This document shows, piece after piece, positions 7,501 to 14,406 of a stretch of DNA of 64,000 bases (position 1 is the first letter of the stretch; every line of letters begins with the position of its first letter). Source of the stretch: Streptomyces sp. BK340 (GTDB lineage: Bacteria > Actinomycetota > Actinomycetes > Streptomycetales > Streptomycetaceae); assembly GCF_007827595.1 (NCBI RefSeq), contig NZ_VISR01000001.1, positions 582,148 through 646,147 of the forward strand. Direction: 5' to 3'. The notes beneath the pieces were generated by a model, which saw only the letters and a program-made list of their open reading frames with translations, was not told the DNA's origin and did no database searches. The translations under genes and the position numbers were made by a program.

Positions 7501-9361
7501 CAAGAACCTCGCCGACCAGGCCAAGGGCGACGCCAAGGAGGCCTACCAGCACGCGGCCAACGCCGCCCAGTACGCCGCCGACGCCCGCACCTACTCCAAG
7601 GACGCCCTCGGCTACGCCGCCGACGCCGCCAAGGCCGCGGCGGCGGCCTCAGCGTCCCTGGCCCGCACCGTCGAGTACGACAAGCAGGCCGCCGACGACG
7701 CCGCAGCCGCCGACAAGGCGGCCGGACGCGCCGAGGGCTACGCCAAGGACGCCCGCGACTCGGCAGACGCCGCCGAACTCGACGCCGAAGCCGCCCGCTC
7801 CGCGGCGGCCCAGGCCGAACAGGACGCCAAGGACGCCCGCGCCGCCGCCGACCGCGCCGACACCGCCGCAACCGAGGCCGAACAGGCCGCCAAGGACGCC
7901 GACAAGTACGCCAAGGAAGCCCAGGATGCAGCCGACCGCACCGAGCGGGAGGACGCCAACAAGCAGGTACAGACGGGTGCGGCGACCGGTGTCGGAGGGG
8001 TCTTCTCCGTCATCGACGACATCAAGCAGCACGGCGAGCCGGAACGCCTCCCCAACGAGTGCCACGGCATCAACTGCAACACGCTGGTGTTCATTGCGCA
8101 CTTCGACGCGGTGGTCAGCTTCTACCTGTGCACCAATCCGGATGTGCCCGCCACCGAGGCCGGCTGTCCGGCCGAGGACACGGTCTTCCTGAAGACGCAG
8201 ACGGTTCCGGACCTGACCAAGAAGATCAAGGTCTCTGCGTGGGACGTGACCGTGGACCTGTGGAAGGGAATCGCCAAGTCGATCAAGGGCGACTTCACAG
8301 GCTGCTACCACAAGCTCAACGGTGACGGCAGCGGAAGCTTCGGCGACTGCGCCTGGGCCGCCACCTGGCTGCCCATCGGCGGTGCGATCACAAAGATCAC
8401 CGAGGCGATCCGTGCCCTCGACATCGCCATGCGGTCCGGTGAAGGGGTCCGCGACGCCCTGAAGGCGCTGAAGGCGCTTGACGTCGACGCCCAGACGATG
8501 GCCGAAATGGAGCGGTCCGTCGAGGTGTACGAGGAGTTGCAGACGGCATGCCGGGTCAACAGCTTCCCCGCCACCACCGAAGTCGTCCTGGCCGACGGCA
8601 GCCGCAAGGCGATCCAGGAGGTACGCACCAATGACCGCCTGCTGGCCGCCGACCCGGCGACCGGACGCACTCAGGGCCAGCCGGTCACGCGCACCTTCCA
8701 CCACACCGCCGTCGACCTAGTCGACGTCACCCTGGAGGACGGCGGACGCCTCACCAGCACGCCCGGACACGCCTTCTTCGTCACCGACCGCGGCTGGACG
8801 CTGGCCTCCGACCTGCGCCCCGGAGACGCCCTGCGTACTCCGGACGGAACCCCTCGCACGGTGGCCGGGCTGCGCGAGCGGGATCACCCGGCACCCCAGG
8901 CGGTATACGACCTGACCGTGTCGGGCCTGCACACCTTCTACGCAGTGGCGGGCGGCACCCCGGTCCTGGTCCACAATTGCGACGATCTCGTGGCCGACGC
9001 GCAGAAGTTCCCCGGGCAGGCTCACATCCTCGATGATCACGTGAACCCGACGCAGTCGGAAGCACTCAGGCTCGCTGTGCAGAAGGGCGAGAAGAACAGT
9101 GTGTTCGTCGACTTCCAAACGGCTCAACAGGTCGTCGACTACGCCTTGGCGAACAAGGCGGGCGAAATCACCAGGTGGCTTCGCGGCAACGCCCAGCAGA
9201 AGACACTGAGGGGGACGTTCGGGGCGAGGACTCCCCTCGGCTTTGTCGCCCACCCGGACGGCAGGACGATCACACAGGCCGGCAACCAGTACGTGATCAT
9301 CCTTAAGCGTGCGCCGGGGCACAGGTTCGGCTACTACGTCTACACCGGCTATCCGGTCTGA
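4523..9361 (+). CDS. Contact-type polymorphic toxin: ricin lectin, coiled coil, Hint, RNase A-like tip
   Basis: About 1612 residues from TTG 4523. A signal peptide or anchor (LLARIILLLTAVAVVVGLAV) lies near residues 18-38. An N-terminal domain of unknown fold follows, then a ricin-type beta-trefoil at about 363-507 with repeated KCLDVQG/KCLEVLN/KCLNLAA and QKW motifs. Residues 512-1145 are an Ala/Asp/Lys coiled coil. A Cys-containing membrane-proximal region precedes a Hint autoprotease at about 1342-1486, running from CRVNSF to VLVHNC. The last 125 residues match the CdiA-CT bacterial RNase A-like domain: HILDDHV with paired His, the TAQQVVDYALANKAGEITRWL helix and terminal YYVYTGYPV. Expected role: exported, self-cleaved and delivering an RNase to neighbouring cells. 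The immunity gene follows 14 bases later. The start is uncertain: the frame is open back to TTG 4367, but codon use there does not look coding. Confidence 0.85.
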   Translation: MPSRPGRSLIPTPGRSGLLARIILLLTAVAVVVGLAVRPDLAGLSDHDDASLVGDSYDGYDTKAAEQLRGDQCVAVDALRKGGPNLFALAQGAVGLPSDQLHQKLNRDLHDVRTPLHQAFDADEDNSGQWQKKVEDQGQAWTNAVSGLDSYPGAPQGANKIYDKIGLLPWIYQTWGRGIDLFSPFYEPSPTADDSTKAAAVAIGDQLYTTGGTPEEQQAWALWKKNSGKIEPNQLFVPRVFADDARIFLSAGGFPRTAPAPDTPEFRVAVEDLKARFAACAWHDPIDPDRVLGKEVAQASAEWQQEIASQATQRQQILAANVTATKALQDGTFALGKLLGQSWIADYSTRWLDHYTEGGINWIGDAPLEIQVPGAAGKCLDVQGSGKANGTPVQIYTCNGSSAQKWQLWGVYDGHYTLLNVNAQKCLEVLNGANANGTKIQIRDCGSSKAQQWTFNVRAADELRNIATDKCLNLAAFDNGKDAQLNTCNGSTAQKLRVVPKGHTGSAPSKADVDKAKANVTSAQSEAKKQLAAVKAQLATAQKAATTSDSAIQAAYGIADTNGAPRGRGLLVGQQKDQVTRGSVAALQAMEKAAETAEAATRASAGDTQTITQRALAQAAQSKAEFRKEAAKAAAWQAKAAADAAKIHRDNAKKDKETAEAKLADALKAEGDAKAAAADAHAKRLAAEAEEKTAKAEKENAAASRAEAAEHRRNAESQAAKAKDAKDRAEAAEKTAGDRRDDAVKASDHAKSMRDDAWDAEQKADAARAKADAKDAYADKLDSGDAADAARAAANDADKHADDAEAAATKARSEADAATQAAADADAAATRAEAAAKRARSDADAAQADKLKADAAVKTATSAVADAIKASQDASAEAKTAVKLADEAEQHARDAKTQADAADKEAGNALAAAAKAAGYAHVTAQAAVDAGEAAKQVANPANDAIQLGSPYVDTDSAAGLVVLTGQASKTIAEQQQAVADAHAKNAAAEAEAAKNLADQAKGDAKEAYQHAANAAQYAADARTYSKDALGYAADAAKAAAAASASLARTVEYDKQAADDAAAADKAAGRAEGYAKDARDSADAAELDAEAARSAAAQAEQDAKDARAAADRADTAATEAEQAAKDADKYAKEAQDAADRTEREDANKQVQTGAATGVGGVFSVIDDIKQHGEPERLPNECHGINCNTLVFIAHFDAVVSFYLCTNPDVPATEAGCPAEDTVFLKTQTVPDLTKKIKVSAWDVTVDLWKGIAKSIKGDFTGCYHKLNGDGSGSFGDCAWAATWLPIGGAITKITEAIRALDIAMRSGEGVRDALKALKALDVDAQTMAEMERSVEVYEELQTACRVNSFPATTEVVLADGSRKAIQEVRTNDRLLAADPATGRTQGQPVTRTFHHTAVDLVDVTLEDGGRLTSTPGHAFFVTDRGWTLASDLRPGDALRTPDGTPRTVAGLRERDHPAPQAVYDLTVSGLHTFYAVAGGTPVLVHNCDDLVADAQKFPGQAHILDDHVNPTQSEALRLAVQKGEKNSVFVDFQTAQQVVDYALANKAGEITRWLRGNAQQKTLRGTFGARTPLGFVAHPDGRTITQAGNQYVIILKRAPGHRFGYYVYTGYPV

Positions 9362-9375
9362 GGAGGAGGCGCCCG

Positions 9376-10014
9376 ATGCATCGGTCTACGGAGTTCACGT
9401 TCGGCATCCCGTGGATCATGAGTTTCTTCCACCAGGACTGGACACTGGACGCCTCCACCGAAGCAGAGGCAGTGGCGAATCAGTTCGTGGAGGAGTTGGA
9501 GCCGGCGTCGGTGCTGCTGGTGCGGCGTGACGCCCGGCTCCTCCTCGACAACCTCAGCTCGGACCAGATCAAGGTGCTGTGGGAAGGCTGCGCCGACGGA
9601 GGGGAGTACTTCTTCCGCCGCGGCCGTGTCGCTGAAGGCGCCGAGTGGATGCGAGACGTGATCGCGGTGTGCGATACGTGGCTCTCCCACCGCTCGGCCC
9701 CTACGACGCTCACCGACGCAGACGCATACGAGGGGAGAGAGCTGGCCGACCAGATCCTGGCCTCGGTGCAGGAGTTCAGGAGCATCCTCGCTCCCGAGGT
9801 GGCGGATGCGCTCGGCGCATGCTCCCGCTCCTGCACCCCCGATCTCGCATTCCGGCTGCTCCTGAGGGCCCTGGTCGAACGGAGTGCGTCGCGGTCCCCG
9901 GGACACGTGTCGCTGTCCGAGTACCAGTACGCGAGGCTGAACAGGCTCGGGTCGGCATTCAACTACGGTGAGTTCGTCGTGAGCGATGTGAGGTACCTGG
10001 TCGAAGGCGGTTAG
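9376..10014 (+). CDS. CdiI-type immunity protein for the RNase A-like toxin
   Basis: A 212-residue cytoplasmic protein that should bind and neutralise the adjacent RNase A-like toxin tip. The N-terminal FFHQDWTLD signature (residues 17-25) is typical of the contact-dependent growth inhibition immunity family found next to these toxins. The rest is helical (FVEELEPASVLLVRRDARLLLDNL and the C-terminal FNYGEFVVSDVRYLVEGG). The ATG at 9376 is preceded by GAGGAGG at good spacing and starts 14 bases after the toxin stop, so one transcript is expected. Two decayed relatives of this gene lie downstream. A GC-rich hairpin follows at 10,044-10,074. Confidence 0.85.
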   Translation: MHRSTEFTFGIPWIMSFFHQDWTLDASTEAEAVANQFVEELEPASVLLVRRDARLLLDNLSSDQIKVLWEGCADGGEYFFRRGRVAEGAEWMRDVIAVCDTWLSHRSAPTTLTDADAYEGRELADQILASVQEFRSILAPEVADALGACSRSCTPDLAFRLLLRALVERSASRSPGHVSLSEYQYARLNRLGSAFNYGEFVVSDVRYLVEGG

Positions 10015-10043
10015 CGGAAGCCCTTCATCCGCCCTATCTCAGA

Positions 10044-10074
10044 GGGGGGTGGGCGTGACGCGCCCCACCCCCCA
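10044..10074 (+). terminator. Strong GC hairpin after the toxin/immunity pair
   Basis: The arms GGGGGGTGGGCG and CGCCCCACCCCCC are separated by a short loop. It follows the immunity stop by about 30 bases. No T-run is present. Confidence 0.6.
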
Positions 10075-10098
10075 CCCCGTTCAAACTCCGTTGACAAT
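10053..10098 (+). repeat. Direct repeat flanking the decayed cassettes, copy 1
   Basis: It contains GTGACGC, CCACCCCGTTC and ACTCCGT in the same order and spacing as copy 2 at 11,084-11,130. In both copies it follows an immunity gene or an immunity remnant. This is best read as the shared 3' tail of cassettes that were duplicated. Confidence 0.55.
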
Positions 10099-10124
10099 GG
10101 ACTGTGCTCTCACCGGTCTCCTTG

Positions 10125-10228
10125 ATGTCCCGGAGCGCCCACCGGCCCAGGCCGGAGGCGACTCCCTACGTCGACCTCACCCGTACCGAGTGGAGCGCCC
10201 TACGCGACAAGACCCGCTGCCACTCACC
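10125..10228 (+). pseudogene. Fragment of the 5' end of coaA (type I pantothenate kinase)
   Basis: From the ATG at 10,125 the frame reads MSRSAHRPRPEATPYVDL and continues TRTEWSALRDKT. This is the characteristic N-terminus of Streptomyces CoaA. It is followed by PLPLT only after a one-base shift near 10,215, where CCCCG appears to have lost a C. Homology ends about 35 codons in, before the kinase P-loop, so the fragment cannot encode a working enzyme. It sits among toxin/immunity remnants with no other coenzyme A gene nearby. The intact coaA must be elsewhere in the genome. The fragment most likely came along when a cassette was moved from a coaA-linked site. Confidence 0.75.
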
Positions 10229-10319
10229 TCTATCTGCCTCCCTGAACCGGCTGTCACGGCCCAAGCCCCGGTGAGCGCGCGATGCGGAATCTCACCTCGT
10301 CATTCCGGAAGGCAGGGGG

Positions 10320-10448
10320 GTGCGCCGCCTCGCTGATGCCCGGCAGCTCCGGGATGGGAGTGTGAAGGACGCCGCCAACGTGTACCTCATCAAACTCGTG
10401 CGAGCCAAGGGGCACAAGGACGGCTACTTCGTGCAGACGTGCCATCCG
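10320..10448 (+). pseudogene. Remnant of an RNase A-like toxin C-terminus
   Basis: In the frame starting at 10,320 the segment AANVYLIKLVRAKGHKDGYF and then VQTCHP aligns with the last residues of the intact toxin (GNQYVIILKRAPGHRFGYYV, YTGYP). Only about 30 codons of similarity remain, and the catalytic His region is missing. The similarity ends exactly where sequence similar to the middle of the immunity gene begins in another frame, so a deletion fused the toxin end to the immunity gene. Confidence 0.7.
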
Positions 10449-10449
10449 A

Positions 10450-10883
10450 AACCTCCCCTCGGGGACGCTCGAGGTGCTGTGGGAGGCCGGAAAGGAGTAC
10501 ATGGCGAACTGGGAGCGGCTCGGGAATGGCGCGCAGTGGATCCGGGCCGCCGTCGACCTGTGCGACGCCCGGCTGTCCACGGCAACGGACGTACGCCCGC
10601 TCACCGATGCGGACACCGAGGACGGCATGGCCTGCCTCGACGCGGTCGTGGCCGAGATCGAGGCAACCCGGTTCCTGGCTCCTGACGTGCGGGCGGCGCT
10701 CGTCGACTGCGCGCGCTGGTGCACTCCGGACCTGGCTTCCGGGTGCTGCTGAGAGCGATCAGCTGCGCCACGGATGTCCCGCTGTCCCCGGACCGGTACA
10801 CGAGGCTGGAGGCCATCGGATCGGCTCTCCAATACGGCGAATTCGTCGTGGACTTCGTCAAGTACCTGGTCGAGAACGACTAG
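10450..10883 (+). pseudogene. Decayed CdiI-type immunity gene (5' deleted and frameshifted)
   Basis: The reading frame from 10,450 gives LPSGTLEVLWEAGKEY, matching residues around LSSDQIKVLWEG of the intact immunity protein, and continues through TDADTEDGMACLDAVVAEI and CARWCTPDLA. It then meets a stop at 10,750-10,752. A one-base shift near 10,737 restores FRVLLRAISCATDVPLS and LQYGEFVVDFVKYLVEND, ending at 10,881-10,883. About the first 60 residues are gone, including the FFHQDW signature. The divergence from the intact copy suggests an old paralogue with its own specificity rather than a fresh duplication. Confidence 0.85.
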
Positions 10884-10984
10884 CCACTGGCTAGAACCTG
10901 GGCGCGTTACGGGACCGCTGCACCCGCGTGGTGCGGCAGTCCTTCGCGGTCCACCAGGACTTGGCGACAAGGGTGTTGCAGCCA

Positions 10985-11065
10985 CCACCAGGCACTCGGC
11001 AGGGATTCGGCTACGGCGAGCATCACGTCACCGAGGGACTGGGACAGCTGGTGCGGCGCGGCTGA
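10985..11065 (+). pseudogene. C-terminal remnant of a third CdiI-type immunity gene
   Basis: The frame ending at the TGA at 11,063-11,065 reads GFGYGEHHVTEGLGQLVRRG. This parallels the last residues of the intact immunity protein (FNYGEFVVSDVRYLVEGG) and of the second copy. The upstream residues VRQSFAVHQDLATRVLQ are not obviously related. After the stop comes the same GTGACGC ... CCACCCCGTTC tail that follows the intact immunity gene. The match is short, so this is a moderate-confidence call. Confidence 0.5.
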
Positions 11066-11083
11066 CCGCCGGGCGGCCGAGGC

Positions 11084-11130
11084 AGACGTGACGCACCGCA
11101 TCCACCACCCCGTTCGCACTCCGTCAACTC
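11084..11130 (+). repeat. Direct repeat flanking the decayed cassettes, copy 2
   Basis: It is similar to 10,053-10,098 over about 45 bases (GTGACGC, CCACCCCGTTC, ACTCCGT at the same spacing). It marks the downstream edge of the degenerate toxin/immunity zone. Confidence 0.55.
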
Positions 11131-11177
11131 CACAGCAAAGACCAACGCTCGCGAACTTGGCGATACAAACCCGTCGG

Positions 11178-12140
11178 CTAGTCGTGCGGCGTCAGCAAGC
11201 GCGTCGCCCGTTCCGTGCGCAGATGCAGCGCCGTGCGCCCCCGGCGCTGCGTCGTCACCAGCCCCGCCCCGCGCAGTGCGCCCAGGTGCTGTGACACCGC
11301 GCTCGGGGTGACGCCCAGGCGGTCGGCCAGGGTCGCTGTCGTCAGGGGTTCGGCCAGGGCCGTGAGCAGGGCCGTCCTGGTGCGGCCGAGGACCGGGACC
11401 AGTCCTGCCAGGGCCGGCGGGGGTGGTTCCCAGAGCAGGCCGACGCCCACGGCCGGGTAGCGGATCGATGCGGCGGTGAGCGGTGACTTGTCGACGCCCA
11501 CGTGCGGCCAGTTGAAGACACTGGGCAGCAGGACCAGGCCGTGCCCACCCGTGTCCACCGTCCAGACCGAGTGCGGGGTGCGCCGGCCGTGCACCACCAA
11601 CTGGCCGCCGTCCCACGCGATGTCCCGGTGCAGCTCGGTGAAGAGCGCCTGGATCCCGCCGTCCACCAGGGTGAGCGCACGCCTGCCGATGTCCGCCTCC
11701 AGAACGGCCCGCATCCGGCCCCAGTGAGGTGCAACGACCAGTTCGTGGCAGCGGTGCAGCGCTGCGGCGAGCCGCGGCAGTACCGCCTCCGGCTCGGGAG
11801 CCTCCTCCTGCGGGACGCCCAGGACCGCCGCGTACTCCTGCCGGAAGAAGGCGTCCTCCGTGGCCCGCAGCACCTCCAGCTCCGCCGCCATCGACGGCAG
11901 CCGCTCCTGCGGTACCGGGAACAGGAACGACGGCAGCGGCCCGGCGATCAGCGCCCGCAGCAGCGGCAGTTCACGCTCGTCCGCCAGCACCGGCCGTGCC
12001 CCGCGCGCCCACGGCTCGTGCACCGCGTGGCCGCCCGTACCGAGCAGGATCCGCAGCGCCAGCACCGTCTCACCCAGCGGCGAGAGAGCGAACCTCACCC
12101 TCGCCACCGAGGCTGCGGTGAACCGGATCTCTACCGCCAT
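11178..12140 (-). CDS. ArsR-family transcriptional regulator with DUF5937
   Basis: A 320-residue regulator. The N-terminal two thirds form a DUF5937-type domain, with the strand-rich start VEIRFTAASVARVRFALSPL and the FNWPHVGVDKS segment. A winged helix lies at about residues 245-312 (ADRLGVTPSAVSQHLGALRG is the recognition region). No metal-binding cysteine pair is present, so it does not look like a classical metal sensor. It is divergent from an alpha/beta hydrolase gene with a 92-base gap and is the likely regulator of that gene. The ATG at 12,140 is the natural start. Confidence 0.88.
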   Translation of the reverse strand: MAVEIRFTAASVARVRFALSPLGETVLALRILLGTGGHAVHEPWARGARPVLADERELPLLRALIAGPLPSFLFPVPQERLPSMAAELEVLRATEDAFFRQEYAAVLGVPQEEAPEPEAVLPRLAAALHRCHELVVAPHWGRMRAVLEADIGRRALTLVDGGIQALFTELHRDIAWDGGQLVVHGRRTPHSVWTVDTGGHGLVLLPSVFNWPHVGVDKSPLTAASIRYPAVGVGLLWEPPPPALAGLVPVLGRTRTALLTALAEPLTTATLADRLGVTPSAVSQHLGALRGAGLVTTQRRGRTALHLRTERATRLLTPHD

Positions 12141-12178
12141 ACCGCCATCCGTGCCGCCGCCCCGTCATCCCCATCATG

Positions 12179-12190
12179 TAGCTGGAGCTA
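12179..12190. promoter_or_regulatory. Small palindrome, candidate ArsR operator
   Basis: TAGCT-GG-AGCTA, with flanking AAAC, lies in the short divergent region between the ArsR gene and the hydrolase gene. Position and symmetry fit a winged-helix operator. It is short, so chance is possible. Confidence 0.35.
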
Positions 12191-12232
12191 AACGATAGTC
12201 GGGCGCCCGCCGTCACCCCCAGGCTGCCCGGC

Positions 12233-13093
12233 ATGGACTTGGACTTCTTCACCTCGTACGACGGCACGAAGCTCGCCCACCACGCGGCCGGCGACGGCCC
12301 CGCCCTCATCTGCCTGCCCGGCGGGCCGATGCAGGACTCCGCCTATCTCGGCGACCTCGGCGGCCTCGCCGCCCGCCGTCGGCTGATCCGGCTCGATCTG
12401 CGCGGCACCGGGCGGTCCGCACGGCCGGAGGACTCCGCCGGCTACCGCTGCGACCGTCTCGTCGACGACGTGGAGGCCCTTCGCCGGCACCTGGGCCTCG
12501 ACCGGATCGATCTGCTCGCGCACTGTGCCGGCGCGAATCTGGCCGTGTCGTACGCGACCCGCCACCCGGAACGGGTCGGCAGGCTCGCGCTGATCACGCC
12601 GAGCGTGCTGGCCGTCGGTGTCACGATCGACGGAGGGGACCGGCTGCGGGCCGCGCGGCTGCGCCGGGGCGAGCCGTGGTTCCCGGCGGCGTCCGCGGCC
12701 CTGGAGGCGGTCGTCGCCGGGCAGGGTACGGCTGCCTCCTGGCGGGCCGTCGCACCCTTCTGGTACGGCCGCTGGGACGACGCCGCCCGCGCCCACCAGG
12801 CCGCGCAGGACGCGCAGCGCAACGCCGAGGCTGCGGCCGCCTACGCGGCACCCGGTGCCTTCACCCCGGACATCACGCGTGCGGCCCTGGCGCGCTTCCG
12901 GTCGCCGGTGCTGGTGCTCGCCGGGGAGGCCGACGTGGCGGGCCCGCCCCGCGCGATGGCCGAGGTGGCCGGGCTCTTTCCCCACGGCCGGCTGGTGATC
13001 CAGCCCGGGACCGCCCATTTCCCGTGGCTGGACGACGGGCCCCGTTTCGTGGCAACGGTCACGAACTTCCTGAACGAGACCGAGACCCCATGA
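12233..13093 (+). CDS. Alpha/beta hydrolase (prolyl aminopeptidase-like) with Cys at the nucleophile position
   Basis: A 286-residue alpha/beta hydrolase: oxyanion segment LPGGP near residue 30, RLDLRGTGRS at 56-65, the nucleophile elbow in LLAHCAGANLA near residue 101, Asp in LAGEAD near 235, and the catalytic His in GTAHFPWLDD near 262. The nucleophile elbow is normally H-S-x-G in this group; here the codon is TGT, so a Cys replaces the Ser. It may be a thiol hydrolase like dienelactone hydrolase, a slow enzyme or an inactive one. The substrate is unknown. It is divergent from the ArsR gene, which probably controls it. The start at ATG 12,233 is the first in frame after the regulatory region. 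Confidence 0.87.
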   Translation: MDLDFFTSYDGTKLAHHAAGDGPALICLPGGPMQDSAYLGDLGGLAARRRLIRLDLRGTGRSARPEDSAGYRCDRLVDDVEALRRHLGLDRIDLLAHCAGANLAVSYATRHPERVGRLALITPSVLAVGVTIDGGDRLRAARLRRGEPWFPAASAALEAVVAGQGTAASWRAVAPFWYGRWDDAARAHQAAQDAQRNAEAAAAYAAPGAFTPDITRAALARFRSPVLVLAGEADVAGPPRAMAEVAGLFPHGRLVIQPGTAHFPWLDDGPRFVATVTNFLNETETP

Positions 13094-13094
13094 G

Positions 13095-14309
13095 TCAGTG
13101 CTGCAGCGCCCCCGACTGCTCGGGCACGTGAGCCGCGACGACCCGGCCCCCCGAGGCAGCCTCCCGCCGCCGGTCCACCAGGTGAGCCGCACTCGCCACA
13201 CCCAGCCCCAGCACGGCCAGCGCCGCCCCGGCAACCGCAGGCGACGTGACCCCGAACCCCGCCGCCAGCGCCAGCCCCCCGATCCAGGCGCCGCCGGCAT
13301 TCGCCAGGTTGAACGCCGCCTGGTTGGCGGAGGAGGCGAGGGAGGGAGCCGCGGCGGCCTTCTCCATGACCATCAGCTGGAGCGGGGATCCGGTGACGAA
13401 CGCCGCCATGCCGAGCAGCGCCACGGCGAGGGCGGCGCTCCACTCCGCCCGCATCAGCACAGGGAAGAGCAGCAGTACGGCCACCATCGAGGCGAGCCCG
13501 CCGAACAGCGTGCCTCGCATCGACTGGTCGGCCAGGCGTCCGCCCAGCAGGTTGCCCGCCGTCGCACCCACACCGAACAGGGCGAGCAGCACCGTCACGC
13601 TGCTCTCGGCGAACCCGGCGGAGTCCGTCAGCATCGGGGTGACGTAGCTGTACGCCGAGAAGAGCGCGCCGAAGCCCGCCACCGTCGTACCGAGGGCCAG
13701 CCAGACCGGCAGGGACCGCAGGGCGGCCAGTTCGCCGCGCAGGCCGGTGGCGGGGGCGGCGACGCGGTCGCGCGGGATCAGGAGGGCCAGCGAAGCTATC
13801 GCCGCGAGGCCGATCGCGCTCACGCCGAGGAAGGTCGCCCGCCATCCCAGGTGCTGCCCCATCAGCGTGGCGACGGGGACGCCCGCGATGTTGGCGACGG
13901 TCAGGCCGAGGAACATCAGGGACACGGAGCGGGCCTTGCGCTCCGGCGCGACCATGTTCGTGGCGACGACCGCGCCCACCCCGAAGAAGGCGCCGTGCGG
14001 CAGGCCGCTGAGGAAACGGGCGGCGAGCAGGGAGTCGTAGCCGGGCGCGAACGCCGAGAGCGCGTTGCCCACGACGAACAGGGCCATCAGGCCGATGAGC
14101 ACCGTGCGGCGGGCCGTCCGGGCGGTGAGCGCGGCCAGCAGCGGGGCGCCGATGACGACGCCCAGCGCGTACGCCGAGACCAGGTGCCCGGCGGCGGGGA
14201 TCGAGATGTGCAGGTCGTCCGCGACATCGGGCAGCAGGCCCATCATCACGAACTCGGTGGTACCGATACCGAAGGCGCCGACGGCCAGAGCGAGCAGGGC
14301 CAGAGGCAT
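13095..14309 (-). CDS. MFS drug/arabinose-type efflux transporter (DHA1, AraJ/Cmx-like)
   Basis: A 404-residue, 12-helix major facilitator. The first helix GAFGIGTTEFVMMGLLP carries the T-T-E-F-V-x-x-G motif of the AraJ/Cmx chloramphenicol-exporter group, followed by AYALGVVIGAPLLAAL and the motif A loop (ARTARRTVL). The C-terminal tail is basic and short. It exports small hydrophobic compounds or sugars using the proton gradient; the substrate is not readable. It converges with the hydrolase gene, separated by one base. The ATG at 14,309 starts at the first helix. Confidence 0.88.
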   Translation of the reverse strand: MPLALLALAVGAFGIGTTEFVMMGLLPDVADDLHISIPAAGHLVSAYALGVVIGAPLLAALTARTARRTVLIGLMALFVVGNALSAFAPGYDSLLAARFLSGLPHGAFFGVGAVVATNMVAPERKARSVSLMFLGLTVANIAGVPVATLMGQHLGWRATFLGVSAIGLAAIASLALLIPRDRVAAPATGLRGELAALRSLPVWLALGTTVAGFGALFSAYSYVTPMLTDSAGFAESSVTVLLALFGVGATAGNLLGGRLADQSMRGTLFGGLASMVAVLLLFPVLMRAEWSAALAVALLGMAAFVTGSPLQLMVMEKAAAAPSLASSANQAAFNLANAGGAWIGGLALAAGFGVTSPAVAGAALAVLGLGVASAAHLVDRRREAASGGRVVAAHVPEQSGALQH

Positions 14310-14406
14310 TGAGGGCCTGTGCCTTTCGAGGTAGGAGAGCGGGGTTCCGTCACCAGTTTATGTTCAACTGCGGAACAAAGTCTCCCGGGCCCAGTATTCC
14401 GGCCGG

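Noticed and set aside
6055..7960. DNA repeats in the toxin stalk considered as a CRISPR or satellite array.
   Set aside because: The repeats encode an Ala/Asp/Lys coiled coil in one frame, with variable unit length and no spacer structure.
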